Numbered from the stretch's first letter, positions 7,822 to 16,920 are shown. The stretch is 44,379 nucleotides of DNA from an uncultured bacterium (GCA_938005705.1 CALLML010000019.1:1-44379); one strand, 5' to 3'. The notes: generated from the sequence alone by a model not told the origin. Made by a program: numbers and translations.

Positions 7822-9562
7822 AATGCCGGAGCAGACGGCGGATCCCACCCGTGCGCCGTCGGTGAATATTCTGGGGGTGGACTACGTCCATCTCCGCACG
7901 AACGACGGCGGCGACCTCTACGTCACTCGCGCCGGCATCGCCTGGGCGGATTTATTGATGCCAACGAACTGGTACGAGGACCATTGGTTCCGTGAAAAGC
8001 GGGAACGGCTCGAAGGCAGCAGCACGGTATATCGCATCACCACCCGTTCGGTTCGCGGGCGGCGTCGCGATCTCGTCGTCAAGTGGTGCCGGGTCGGCGA
8101 GGAAGTGCCGTTCGATACACTGACGCTCAACCGCTTTGCGGAGGCAGAATTCAACAGCCCCTATGAGGAATTTGCCCTGGTAAACGAATTACGCTCGGCC
8201 AGTAGTAGCCCCAAGGTGCGCACGCACCGACCGCTGGCGATCTATGTGCCGGCCGAGCGCCTGCGCTTGTGGCAGACCGGCCGATCGGAATCGAAAATGG
8301 CCCGTAAGAAAGCGAAACATCGCGACGTCGAGCTGGACATCTTTCGTCAGTACATCCTCATCTACGAGTGGATCAAGGGCATCTCCATCACGGAGGCGTT
8401 GGAGCAGACCGCGATTCCTTCGGCGGCGCGCGCGGATATCGTGGCGGATATGACGCGGCGAGCCACTCGAGATCTCGCCATCCGTGGGTTCCGGGTTTTG
8501 GATATGAAACCGGCACACATCATCGTGCGCCCCCTCCCCAGTGGCGATTTGCTGCGTGAGTCGGACGGTCACATTGCCTATGCACTGGTGGATTTTGAAT
8601 TGCTGGAGCGCACTCCCGAGCACGAACGGGAAGTGGCCCGCGCCCGACGCGGCGCCTATCTGCGGCGACAGCGGGACCGATTCAGCGGCTCGCCGGTCTT
8701 TCCGCCCCATCTCAATCCGGTGCGTATTTTGGGCGTGGATTACGTCCATGGTGCCACGGAGAGCACCGGTGGACAATTGTGGGTGGTGGGGCGGGATCCC
8801 GATCTGTTCGATTATTTCCAACCCGAACGATGGCGTCGCACGCCAAAACAAAAGCTCTCCGAGACCAACGAGGTCTACTACACGAAGACGAAGGATGAAA
8901 TCAATATCGTCTGGCGTGTCTCGCGGGTGGGGGAATGGCCGGATGAAAATCCGGACGACCCGCAAGGCGCGCGGCGACTGGCCCACGGCTTCAACAGCCC
9001 TTTCGAGGAATTTGCCGCGGCCCTCCGCCTCTCGGCGGCCGGCGTTCCGACGGTGTATCCGCGCGCGATCTACATGACGGGCCTCGAGTCGGAACGTCCG
9101 GAATATGTACAAGATTCGAGACGTTATGATCGAATGGCGGAGGTGCGCGCGTCGGACGGGCAGCCTGTGCTGCGCCCAAATCATATTTACATGACGATCT
9201 GGGGATTCTGGAATGGGCTCGATGAAATGTTGGCTCAGCGTGACGCCGATTACTGCAAAGGCGTTACCCTGGATCAGGCCGTCGCCGCCGGTTATCTCAG
9301 CCGCGCCGAAGCCGAGAGTCTCCTGGTCTGGCAGCGCGGACGCATGGCCGCCGCTGGCTTTGAGGATTTGAATTACAAACCCGATCATTTATTGCTCTCG
9401 CTGAGCCCGGAGGGCGTCCTGCTGCGGGACACAACGGGGCGTCCCGATATCCGCCTGTGCAACTTTGAATTTATGGCGCCTTTCCTCGAGCCATCCCCCC
9501 GGACCGCCGAATCCGGCGCTTCGACTTCCAGCGCGCGGGAGGAATTGGAGAGAAAACTATGA
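7805..9562 (+). CDS. Duplicated kinase-like protein; second copy looks catalytically dead
   Basis: I recognise no named family for this 585-residue cytoplasmic protein. It holds two homologous halves, about 20-300 and 304-560. Each begins (N/R)ILGVDYVH and shares FNSP(Y/F)EEF (116-123; 396-402) and a late GF..L..KP.HLLL-like block. In the first half VVKW (K93), LDMKPAHIIV (D233, K235) and ALVDFE (D263) resemble the VAIK, catalytic-loop and DFG motifs of protein kinases, with His in place of the usual metal-binding Asn. In the second half the matching residues are R371, N523 and N553, so both Asp have become Asn. I infer a kinase-pseudokinase fusion; the fold is not proven. It overlaps folP by ATGA. 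Confidence 0.9.
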   Translation: MTNDGEMPEQTADPTRAPSVNILGVDYVHLRTNDGGDLYVTRAGIAWADLLMPTNWYEDHWFREKRERLEGSSTVYRITTRSVRGRRRDLVVKWCRVGEEVPFDTLTLNRFAEAEFNSPYEEFALVNELRSASSSPKVRTHRPLAIYVPAERLRLWQTGRSESKMARKKAKHRDVELDIFRQYILIYEWIKGISITEALEQTAIPSAARADIVADMTRRATRDLAIRGFRVLDMKPAHIIVRPLPSGDLLRESDGHIAYALVDFELLERTPEHEREVARARRGAYLRRQRDRFSGSPVFPPHLNPVRILGVDYVHGATESTGGQLWVVGRDPDLFDYFQPERWRRTPKQKLSETNEVYYTKTKDEINIVWRVSRVGEWPDENPDDPQGARRLAHGFNSPFEEFAAALRLSAAGVPTVYPRAIYMTGLESERPEYVQDSRRYDRMAEVRASDGQPVLRPNHIYMTIWGFWNGLDEMLAQRDADYCKGVTLDQAVAAGYLSRAEAESLLVWQRGRMAAAGFEDLNYKPDHLLLSLSPEGVLLRDTTGRPDIRLCNFEFMAPFLEPSPRTAESGASTSSAREELERKL

Positions 9563-10434
9563 TCGTACGCCCAACGCCTTCGATGACCTGGTTATGTCGC
9601 GGACGAAATGTCCTCGCCTCAGGACGGACGCTCGTCATGGGCGTGCTGAACGTCACACCCGATTCTTTCTCGGACGGTGGGCGATTTGCCGCCGTTGACG
9701 CGGCGATCGCTCATGCGGTTCGGATGGTACAAGAGGGCGCTGATATCGTGGATGTGGGCGGCGAATCCTCGCGCCCCGGCGCCGATCCCGTTCCTGCCGA
9801 GGAGGAAATCCGGCGCGTGGAGCCGGTCCTCCGCGAGTTGACGCGCGACTCCCGTTTCATCCTCTCGATCGACACCCGCAAGGCGGTCGTTGCTCGTGTC
9901 GCATTGAGCCTCGGCGTTCAGATTGTCAACGACATATCTGCATCAAGGGATCCGGAGATGGCGGACCTGATTCGCGCAACCGGCGCGGGGCTTATCCTCA
10001 TGCACATGAAAGGCGAGCCGCGTACAATGCAGGACGCGCCCACCTATCGCAACGTCGTATCGGAAGTTCGTGCCTTTCTCGAGGAGCGGTGTGCTCGCGC
10101 CCTCGACGCCGGCATCGCCCCTGAACAACTCGCGGTCGATCCGGGTATCGGATTCGGCAAGACCCTCGAACACAATCTGGAGCTGATCGCGCGATTGCCG
10201 GAGACGGCGCCGGCGGGGCGCCCGATCGTCGTCGGCGTGTCCCGTAAACGCATGCTGGGCGCGCTCACAGGGCGTGACGTCGGCGAACGCTTGGCGGCCG
10301 GTCTTGCGGTTCAGACGTGGTGCGTCCTGCGCGGAGCGCATGTGCTGCGCGTCCACGACGTAAAGGAATCTTGCGATGCGGCTCGAGTTGCGGATAGATT
10401 GCGGGAGGAAGCGCTCCGGCATGGCGTGGCTTAG
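9559..10434 (+). CDS. folP: Dihydropteroate synthase
   Basis: FolP condenses p-aminobenzoate with hydroxymethyl-dihydropterin diphosphate in folate synthesis. The TIM-barrel signatures are all present: MGVLNVTPDSFSDGG (residues 27-41), DVGGESSRPGA, SIDTRKA, IVNDIS, LMHMKGEPRTMQ, VDPGIGFGKTLEHN and the substrate-binding GVSRKRMLG near the C-terminus. At 291 residues it is standard length. Its ATG shares ATGA with the kinase-like gene, and its end overlaps the cdaA start by 14 bases. The folP-cdaA-cdaR order is found in several bacteria, so this linkage of folate and c-di-AMP genes is established; the upstream kinase-like gene is not part of the usual set. Confidence 0.97.
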   Translation: MIVRPTPSMTWLCRGRNVLASGRTLVMGVLNVTPDSFSDGGRFAAVDAAIAHAVRMVQEGADIVDVGGESSRPGADPVPAEEEIRRVEPVLRELTRDSRFILSIDTRKAVVARVALSLGVQIVNDISASRDPEMADLIRATGAGLILMHMKGEPRTMQDAPTYRNVVSEVRAFLEERCARALDAGIAPEQLAVDPGIGFGKTLEHNLELIARLPETAPAGRPIVVGVSRKRMLGALTGRDVGERLAAGLAVQTWCVLRGAHVLRVHDVKESCDAARVADRLREEALRHGVA

Positions 10435-11287
10435 ACAGTTGAATTGGCCTGGTTTCGGCGGCTTGATCGAAATCCTCTTGCTGGCCGTCGTGTTTTACTA
10501 TGTCATCCTTTTTTTTCGCGGTACGCGGTCCGCACAGATGCTGACGGGGCTGGTGGTCTTTCTGGCGGCGATGATCCTGTTGACGCGTCTCATTCGTTTG
10601 GACACGTTGAACTGGCTCCTCCAGCGCTTTACGATTTATCTGGCTATCTCCATTGTGATCATTTTCCAGCCGGAAATCCGGCGCGCCCTTGCAGAGATCG
10701 GGAAACCCCACGTATTCACCTCGTCGGCGCCGGAACGGGGCGTAGTTCTGGCGCTGGTGCAGGCGGTAATGATGCTCGCCGAACGGAAAATCGGCGCGCT
10801 GATCGCCGTCGAACGTGAGATCGGAACCCGATCGGTGGAAGAAACTGGCAAACGGCTCGACGCCCTGGTCTCGGCCGAGCTGCTGGCTACGCTTTTCTTT
10901 CCACATACGCCGCTTCATGACGGCGGAGTGATCATTCGTGGGAACCGCATTGCGGCCGCCGGCTGCGTGTTTCCCCTCTCGCAGCAGGACAATCTCAGCC
11001 GCTCCGTGGGCACTCGGCACCGCGCGGCCGTCGGTATGTCGGAGGAAACCGATGCGTTGGTCGTGGTGGTCTCCGAGGAAACGGGTGCGGTCTCGGTGGC
11101 TTATCGCGGGCGCTTGAGCCGCGGATTCGATGAAGATCGCCTGCGGCGTCTGCTACTCGCCATTCTAGGCCGGAAAAAGCGGCCGTTGAGTCGGATGGAA
11201 CGCATGCGGGCGGTTTTCGACATGACAGCGGCCGATCTGGCAAAACACGCCCCCGATCTCGATAGGGAGGACGGGAACCATGGCTGA
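10421..11287 (+). CDS. cdaA: Membrane diadenylate cyclase CdaA
   Basis: CdaA makes cyclic di-AMP from two ATP. The 288-residue protein has three N-terminal membrane helices (about 13-32, 39-58, 67-83), the linker FQPEIRRALAEIGKP, then the DAC domain. The catalytic loop reads PLHDGGVII (D167-G168-G169), where most CdaA proteins have DGA. The second motif GTRHRAAVGMSEE (R199-H200-R201) is intact. ATG 10421 is chosen because it starts directly before the first helix and has GGGAGG upstream. An ATG 45 bases earlier would add a basic tail that is part of folP. It overlaps folP by 14 bases and cdaR by 8. The Gly for Ala change is mild and probably tolerated. Confidence 0.96.
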   Translation: MAWLRQLNWPGFGGLIEILLLAVVFYYVILFFRGTRSAQMLTGLVVFLAAMILLTRLIRLDTLNWLLQRFTIYLAISIVIIFQPEIRRALAEIGKPHVFTSSAPERGVVLALVQAVMMLAERKIGALIAVEREIGTRSVEETGKRLDALVSAELLATLFFPHTPLHDGGVIIRGNRIAAAGCVFPLSQQDNLSRSVGTRHRAAVGMSEETDALVVVVSEETGAVSVAYRGRLSRGFDEDRLRRLLLAILGRKKRPLSRMERMRAVFDMTAADLAKHAPDLDREDGNHG

Positions 11288-12257
11288 GACGCTCGATCGC
11301 GGAACCTTCTGGCGACGCAACCGCGGCGAGCGAGCGTTGGCTCTTACGCTGGCGGTGATTGTCTGGTATGCCATCCGCGAGGCCACCAGCTACGATACGG
11401 TCATTGAGGACGTGCCTATTGTCGTTTTACGCGACGAAGGCGTGGCGCTACTCGATCTTTCCGATGAAACCACCGATGTGCGTTTCAGCGGTACGCGATC
11501 CGATCTTCGGGATCTGTCCCGCGGCCAGGTCCAGGTGGTGGTGGATGTGCGGGGCCGTAAGGCCGAAGGGCACCAGACGATCCCTATCGGCCCCAAAAAC
11601 GTCCGAGGACCTCGGGGGCCGAGACCCGTAAGTCTGCGCGTCAGCCAGATTTCTTTCAGCCTCGATCACGAAGTCGAGAAGACTGTCCCGATTAAAGTGG
11701 AAGTTCAGGGCACGCCACCACCGGGGTTTGAGCTCGAGCGTTTTGTTTGCACACCCGCCGTGGCCACGTTGCGAGGACCGTCTTCACGCTTACAGTCCAT
11801 TGATGCGGTGCGAACGACACCGATCGAAATGGAGGGGCGGGTCCAATCGTTCAAGGTGCGTCGAAGCGTCCTGCCACCAGGGCCGGGATGGGCGGCCCGC
11901 GTGGATCCCGATCGCGTATCGGTAGAGGTGTTCATTGTCGAACAATCGGCGACGCGTGTCTTTGAGCGCGTGCCGCTGCGCGTACTCGCGGAAGCGGATA
12001 TGCGTCTAGCGGTAGGCGTATCTCCACGCGTCGTCGAGGTCACAGCACAGGGGCGCAATGAATCGCTGGCCGGCCTCGATGCCGATACGTTTTTGGCATT
12101 CGTGGAATTGCCTAAGACACTTGTAGCGGGACGGTACGAGCTGCCAATCAAAATATACACTTCAGCGCCCATCCGTGTGTTGTCGGTGATGCCGCCCTCA
12201 GCAACGGTGGAATGGGGAGAGAACCTTCGGTATGAAAAAGACATTCCGATTTATTGA
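11280..12257 (+). CDS. cdaR: YbbR-domain protein, CdaA regulator CdaR
   Basis: CdaR-type proteins are anchored by one helix, expose YbbR repeats outside the membrane and modulate CdaA. Here a helix at about residues 19-34 (ALALTLAVIVWYAIRE) is followed by roughly three beta-rich YbbR-like repeats (about 38-125, 130-215, 220-312). Typical elements are VPIVVL, a short VxVxVxxRG strand, and VPIKVEVQGTPPPGFE. The 325-residue length fits the family. The 8-base overlap with cdaA is the usual arrangement. glmM, the common next gene in this cluster, is absent; a TPR protein takes its place. Assignment rests on repeat pattern plus context. Confidence 0.9.
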   Translation: MAETLDRGTFWRRNRGERALALTLAVIVWYAIREATSYDTVIEDVPIVVLRDEGVALLDLSDETTDVRFSGTRSDLRDLSRGQVQVVVDVRGRKAEGHQTIPIGPKNVRGPRGPRPVSLRVSQISFSLDHEVEKTVPIKVEVQGTPPPGFELERFVCTPAVATLRGPSSRLQSIDAVRTTPIEMEGRVQSFKVRRSVLPPGPGWAARVDPDRVSVEVFIVEQSATRVFERVPLRVLAEADMRLAVGVSPRVVEVTAQGRNESLAGLDADTFLAFVELPKTLVAGRYELPIKIYTSAPIRVLSVMPPSATVEWGENLRYEKDIPIY

Positions 12258-12912
12258 TGCAGCGACAAGGGCTTTGCGATACGCGTTCGTGGCTGTGGCT
12301 TTTTTTCAAATGTGGGGAGCAGGGGAGGGGATGACCGCTGGCGCCCAGAACATGAAACCACAGAATGTCGACCAACCGGCGCAAACATCCGCCGAACAAA
12401 ATGTTCGGTTCCATGTGGATGAAGGTTATACCGAGCTGCAAGGCGGCAATATCAAAGCAGCCATCGCAGCCTTCGAACGCGCTCTTGAGGTGGATCCAAG
12501 CCATCGCCGCGCCCGCTTGGGCCTCGGCACGGCGCTGATTTCCGCTCGTGAATATGCTCGTGCACGCGACATCCTCGAGGTGTTGGCGCGGGAGTTTCCT
12601 GAGGATTATACGGTGAAAAACAATCTGGGCTGGTTATACGCGACCGCCGCCGATCTAAAAGTGCGCGACGGCAAGAAAGCGTTGGCCTATGCCCAGGAGG
12701 CGTTATTGATGGCGCCTCATGATTATCACGTGTGGAGTACTTTGGCAGAGGCCTACTACATCACAGAAAAATATGAGCAGGCGCTTCGGGCGGCCGAAGA
12801 GTCCCTTCGACTCGTGCGGCTAGCAACACAGTCCGCCGAGGTCCGACAGGAATACGAACGACAAGTGGAAAAATGCCGGTTGGCAGTGCAGGCGCTTTCA
12901 ATATTGGAATAG
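12232..12912 (+). CDS. Exported TPR protein
   Basis: The 226-residue protein has a membrane-targeting stretch at about residues 17-40 (YAFVAVAFFQMWGAG) that looks like a signal peptide or anchor. About four tetratricopeptide repeats follow (58-91, 92-125, 126-164, 165-195), with the usual A...L..DP and GLG.AL patterns. These repeats bind other proteins, so a scaffold or assembly role in the envelope is likely, but the partner is unknown. The start lies 26 bases inside cdaR, so it is probably co-translated with the c-di-AMP genes. It is the last gene of the overlapping run that begins at the epimerase; no hairpin terminator is evident after it. Confidence 0.88.
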   Translation: MKKTFRFIDAATRALRYAFVAVAFFQMWGAGEGMTAGAQNMKPQNVDQPAQTSAEQNVRFHVDEGYTELQGGNIKAAIAAFERALEVDPSHRRARLGLGTALISAREYARARDILEVLAREFPEDYTVKNNLGWLYATAADLKVRDGKKALAYAQEALLMAPHDYHVWSTLAEAYYITEKYEQALRAAEESLRLVRLATQSAEVRQEYERQVEKCRLAVQALSILE

Positions 12913-13291
12913 TCCCTTGCGCTTATCGGACTTGACAGTGACCCCCGCTCCAGGCAACAGAGAGCCGTTCTCATCCTAAATGAATAACCACCCCCAGCAC
13001 CGTCCCTAAACCGCCCTGCTGTTCAATATACATGCCATAGGGATTGAGCAGGTCAAACGGTTAACGCATTCATATCAAGAAAGGTGGCGAGGACCTCATC
13101 ACAGACGCAGTTCTGCCGTCCTTAAGTTTGGACAAGTTGTCGCATCATTGCTTCTACTCTTTAACTTAACAAGAGCAGTGAAAGCAAAGCAGCCAAGCGG
13201 TGAATACTATTGTTCGACATCATCGATGAAATAGGACCTGATGGAGTTTTCCGATATGAGGTCCGTCCCGTTCACCGCCGGTTGGTTGAGG
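12913..13291. other. Non-coding stretch with a possible gene remnant
   Basis: This 379-bp gap lies between the convergent TPR and esterase genes and looks less GC-rich than its flanks. Its last part reads, in the plus frame after TTG 13213, as a short peptide containing FDIIDEIGPDGVFRYEVRP and ending at a stop about 13305, inside the esterase 3' end. That could be a decayed gene fragment. An inverted repeat TTAAGTT/AACTTAA surrounds the middle. No promoter, terminator or RNA gene is convincing. Confidence 0.3.
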
Positions 13292-15532
13292 TTAAAAGAT
13301 GAAATCAACGCGATAGAGAGCGAATCGCAACAAGCGGCGAGATACCCCGCGCAGACTTAATAGGTTTCGCAACCCTCTCGGCTGCGATTGGCCATCGTCG
13401 TTGGACCGTTGATCTTCGAACACAGGTTGGTTGTAAAATATCCAGATGCGGTCTCCCAAGACCAGGGGCTCAGGCTCCGCCACTAGTGCTGTGCCCGCCG
13501 GGGCCACCCGCCATTGGCGGACAGGTTCGGCCCCCGGGGCAGCGAGCCAGATTTCACCGGGTTTTCGAAACGTTGTGTCAAAAAACCCCGTCCCTTGCTC
13601 GTTGACTTGATAAACCGTGTACAAGTTGCCTCGGAAGACAAAAGGCTCATGAGATTGAGCCAGGCTTGGTTTGGCAAGCAGGCTCGGCTCGGGGACCAGT
13701 TTCTTCCACAATGTGAACGAGTTTCCCTCGAGCCGATCCGCCGGACGGCGATAGATATGACTCGTTGCCGTGGCGTCAATGCCGGCGAAAATGAATTCAA
13801 AATCCCCCAGTTTCGTCCCGTAAGAATCAATCTTATTGTGGCCGTCGGCGATCAAATCGCGCGCACCGCGCTCAGGGTGATCGGCATCGAAACCGCGCAC
13901 CTCCACCACACCGTATTTAGACATTGCGCCGTACGTGAGCAGTGGACGCTCCTTCATCCAACGCGCGAAACCCACATCCATGGGGGCAAAACCTCGTCGT
14001 GGTATTTCCTGTCGCTCGATGATGTGAATCAACTTCGGATCGGAAAGATTCAGATACTGCAGCTCCACCCAGGAATTGCCGTTGAAGCGGGTTCCGGTCC
14101 CCGGTGTATTTTCGTTCTGAATGAAGAAAACAAACCCGCCTTCCCGATCTCGAAGAATAGTGGGATATATCGCTCGTCGGCGAAGATCGGGGGGAGTCGG
14201 CAAGCGAGTGATCCGCCCTTCGAAAGGGCTCACCGGGCGAACCATGAGCAGATAGCCGTCGCGGTCTGCGCCTATATAGTATGGGCCTTTCGCGTCGTGG
14301 CCCGGATTGGCGCGTGCCCACGACGTGGATTCAAAGGCCCGAAAACCCCGGCCGTCATGGGGAATGAGATTTCCCGTATTTGGATCCACGCCGCAGTGCC
14401 AGACGATTCCGTTGACGGAGTTGCCATCTTGGCCTTCGAACCAAACCATATACCGTCCATCCGCTGTGAATTCGACATTCAGATAATTTGCTTTTGGGTC
14501 GCCCACCTGCACAATCTTTGTTTCCCATGTCAGTTGAGTGCCGACGGCCTGATCCGGCCTCGGAGGTGTCTGATCACCGTGTCTCTTAAAAAAAGCCCAC
14601 ACTTCCTCCATTCCATTGATATCCATGTTCTTAGGCCCAAGCAGGAAAGGCCGATCTGGAGTCTGCCCTCCAGGGAGATTATGACCGCCACCGACCACCC
14701 GATATAACACCACCTCCAATGTTTTCTGCGACTTCCGATACACGTCCACTTCCACGGTTGATCGGTCGTCCGAAAATCGATCTACAAGCCTCCTTGTCTC
14801 CGGAGGTTCCGCCAAGTCGGCCGCCTTCACCCAATACTTCACAGTCGCCGCTGTGGATAGGACTTCTCCATACTCCTTTCCCAGCACTCGGACCGATCCG
14901 CCGTCCCAAGGCATCATAGGATCGGCGGTACCGTTCATGATAAGCACCGGGAGCGGCCGGACCGGTTTCTGGCTTGCCAGTTTCGCGGGAAGATTGGCAA
15001 TGATAGCCGCAATCGCCGTCAGCCTGTTACCCAACTCAATCCCCAACCGATAGGTCATCATTCCGCCGTTCGACAGCCCTGCGACATAAACGCGGTGGGG
15101 ATCCGCGCTGCCGGACTGAATCAATTCATCGAGGATAGAGGAAATGAATCCGACATCATCGATGTTGGTATTGTCTTGGGCACGTCGAAAAGTCTTCCCG
15201 CGACCATCATTCCATTGTCCGTCGACTCCATAAGGATAAACGACAAGAAAGCCTTCCCGATCAGCAATGGGGTGAATGCCTGTGCGTTTCGCCATCTCGT
15301 GTGCATCCGCACCACCCCCGCCGTGCAGCAGAAAAACGACAGGTTTGGCAACCTTTGCAGTTGGGCTTGAGGGCGTATAGACGAAATACGTGCGCTCCAT
15401 CCCCTGCAAAAGCATTATGCGTCGTTCAAATGTGCCCTTGCCATCATCACCCCATGCCGACCTTGCACTGCAACAACCAAAAATAGCCATCAAAAGAACT
15501 GGAGCCATAGAAATGTTCGGAATTCGTCTCAT
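13292..15532 (-). CDS. Exported PHB-depolymerase-type esterase with unknown C-terminal half
   Basis: The N-terminal part (about residues 30-320) is an alpha/beta hydrolase of the polyhydroxybutyrate depolymerase/feruloyl esterase (LpqC-like) type: oxyanion segment FLLHGGGG, nucleophile S154 in AGLSNGG, probable D204 (NGTADPMMPW) and H284 (GGGHNLPGG). The C-terminal ~410 residues are unlike the family and look beta-propeller-like, with repeated strand patterns (YMVWFEG, GFVFFIQNE, FIFAGID, IWIFYNQP). The start used is ATG 15532: GGAG sits 8 bases upstream, and the protein then begins with a signal peptide and a near-lipobox (IFGC, C20). An ATG 33 bases earlier is possible. Substrate is unknown; an ester in a plant or storage polymer is plausible. 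It probably follows the lipoprotein gene in one transcript. Confidence 0.9.
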   Translation of the reverse strand: MRRIPNISMAPVLLMAIFGCCSARSAWGDDGKGTFERRIMLLQGMERTYFVYTPSSPTAKVAKPVVFLLHGGGGADAHEMAKRTGIHPIADREGFLVVYPYGVDGQWNDGRGKTFRRAQDNTNIDDVGFISSILDELIQSGSADPHRVYVAGLSNGGMMTYRLGIELGNRLTAIAAIIANLPAKLASQKPVRPLPVLIMNGTADPMMPWDGGSVRVLGKEYGEVLSTAATVKYWVKAADLAEPPETRRLVDRFSDDRSTVEVDVYRKSQKTLEVVLYRVVGGGHNLPGGQTPDRPFLLGPKNMDINGMEEVWAFFKRHGDQTPPRPDQAVGTQLTWETKIVQVGDPKANYLNVEFTADGRYMVWFEGQDGNSVNGIVWHCGVDPNTGNLIPHDGRGFRAFESTSWARANPGHDAKGPYYIGADRDGYLLMVRPVSPFEGRITRLPTPPDLRRRAIYPTILRDREGGFVFFIQNENTPGTGTRFNGNSWVELQYLNLSDPKLIHIIERQEIPRRGFAPMDVGFARWMKERPLLTYGAMSKYGVVEVRGFDADHPERGARDLIADGHNKIDSYGTKLGDFEFIFAGIDATATSHIYRRPADRLEGNSFTLWKKLVPEPSLLAKPSLAQSHEPFVFRGNLYTVYQVNEQGTGFFDTTFRKPGEIWLAAPGAEPVRQWRVAPAGTALVAEPEPLVLGDRIWIFYNQPVFEDQRSNDDGQSQPRGLRNLLSLRGVSRRLLRFALYRVDFIF

Positions 15533-15582
15533 GCTGTATCTCCGTCTTGGGTTTGTCTCGAGCATTCATCGAACGTCCGCCC

Positions 15583-16290
15583 TCATGGGCTGTTGGGGAT
15601 AGTGCCCGCACAGTCTCCGACAGTGTCACGCAGGGCTTGGTTGGGAATCTCATCTCTCCACTTCCATGTCCAGTTGATGATAGGCATCCAGCGACGTTCA
15701 TTGGCATTCAACAGACCAATCTGAATGCCATGACCATCATGACAACCGTTGAATACGCCCAATTGAAGGCCGTACAGCTCAGATGCACGATTGCTGAACC
15801 CAATCTGTGCCCCAGCCGTACGATAAGTGGTGTTGTGTCCCCCAACCTGAATCCCCGTGACGTCGCGTGCGGTGTTGACCCCCAGCGTTCCCACGAGTCC
15901 AGTGACCTTGTTCTTAATGCTACCGATCCAGCCGAGAGAAATGCCAACGATTCTGCCTTCCATAAGGGTGCCTGTTCCAGACAACTCCAGTCCGTACACA
16001 TTCTCGCCAGGCGCAGAGACGTTTGCGAGATACTCTTCCCTTGTCTCCCAGCAGGGAGATGCCGTGTCTGGAGCGAGGGGAAGTACGATACCCGGACCGA
16101 TCACCTCAATCCGAACCCCGTTTACGAAGGAATTGGTCACAGTAGGTACCGTGAATACATTGACTCCAACGCCAATAACACGTGTGTCTTCGGCAGGGAC
16201 GTACCAAACCGGCCCTCGCGTCCTCATTTTTGTGGCGCATCCGGAAAAGATGAGCGCGAAACCCAGTAATATGAACAATCTGATCTTCAT
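15583..16290 (-). CDS. Lipoprotein with GxQ(I/L)G surface-type repeats
   Basis: The 235-residue product has a lipoprotein signal peptide ending in the lipobox FSGC (C18), so it should be lipid-anchored in the envelope. In the second half, short repeats occur about every 18-20 residues: GIQVG, GAQIG, GLQLG and GIQIG, several followed by an Asn after three residues (GFSN, GVFN, GLLN). This resembles proteins annotated as LA_2272-type surface repeats (from memory), whose role is unknown and which may form a beta-solenoid. GGGGGAG lies about five bases before the ATG. The esterase gene follows 50 bp downstream on the same strand. Base composition here looks less GC-rich than in the housekeeping genes around it. 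Confidence 0.8.
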   Translation of the reverse strand: MKIRLFILLGFALIFSGCATKMRTRGPVWYVPAEDTRVIGVGVNVFTVPTVTNSFVNGVRIEVIGPGIVLPLAPDTASPCWETREEYLANVSAPGENVYGLELSGTGTLMEGRIVGISLGWIGSIKNKVTGLVGTLGVNTARDVTGIQVGGHNTTYRTAGAQIGFSNRASELYGLQLGVFNGCHDGHGIQIGLLNANERRWMPIINWTWKWRDEIPNQALRDTVGDCAGTIPNSP

Positions 16291-16920
16291 TTCTCTCCCC
16301 CATGTCGCCCGTGGGCGCCCCCACCTTGGCGAGGCACATAAAGGAGTTGTGTACGACCAGTATGGGCGCGTTGCAAATAGGGTGCCAGTCTACCATCGAA
16401 AGGACTGCACGCCAAAGCGTGAAAGAACGACTACGCGAGTCCAACGCCGGAAGTGTAACCGCTCGGCGGAAGGAAGGATAGCGGAAACCGGCGGGCCGAT
16501 GAACGAGAAACGCATTTGAAGACCACCCACGGTGTGTCGAGCGGGCACCACACATCGAAGCCACAAGGTTCAGTCGTGGATATAAATGCGGCGGTCGTGC
16601 CGTGAACCGAGCGAAGCGAGACGGGCTGCCTGAAAAGGCAGCAGCGACCGCAGGGAGCCGCAACCAACTCGCTCTTACCTGGGGAGACCCCGACGGGGCA
16701 ACCGGGCAGGGAGCCAGCCGAGGCCATAATACCCGCGCAGCGAGGCGGGGGCCGGAAGATTCATTCAAACGAAAAGACCGGAAGACTCGATGTCGGGGAA
16801 GGGCTGAATCGGACAGGATCGTTCCGCCCTCGGAGCGGACGGTGCAACAAAAACGCCAGAAGGCGAGGAAGCACCGAGCGCCGCACCATCGGACGACAGA
16901 GGAGCGATCACGAGTAGACC

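Noticed and set aside
13514-14707. Long open frame (397 codons) on the plus strand opposite the esterase gene
   Set aside because: It is antisense to a gene with signal peptide and catalytic triad, and its translation shows no domain or signal; long shadow frames are expected in GC-rich DNA.
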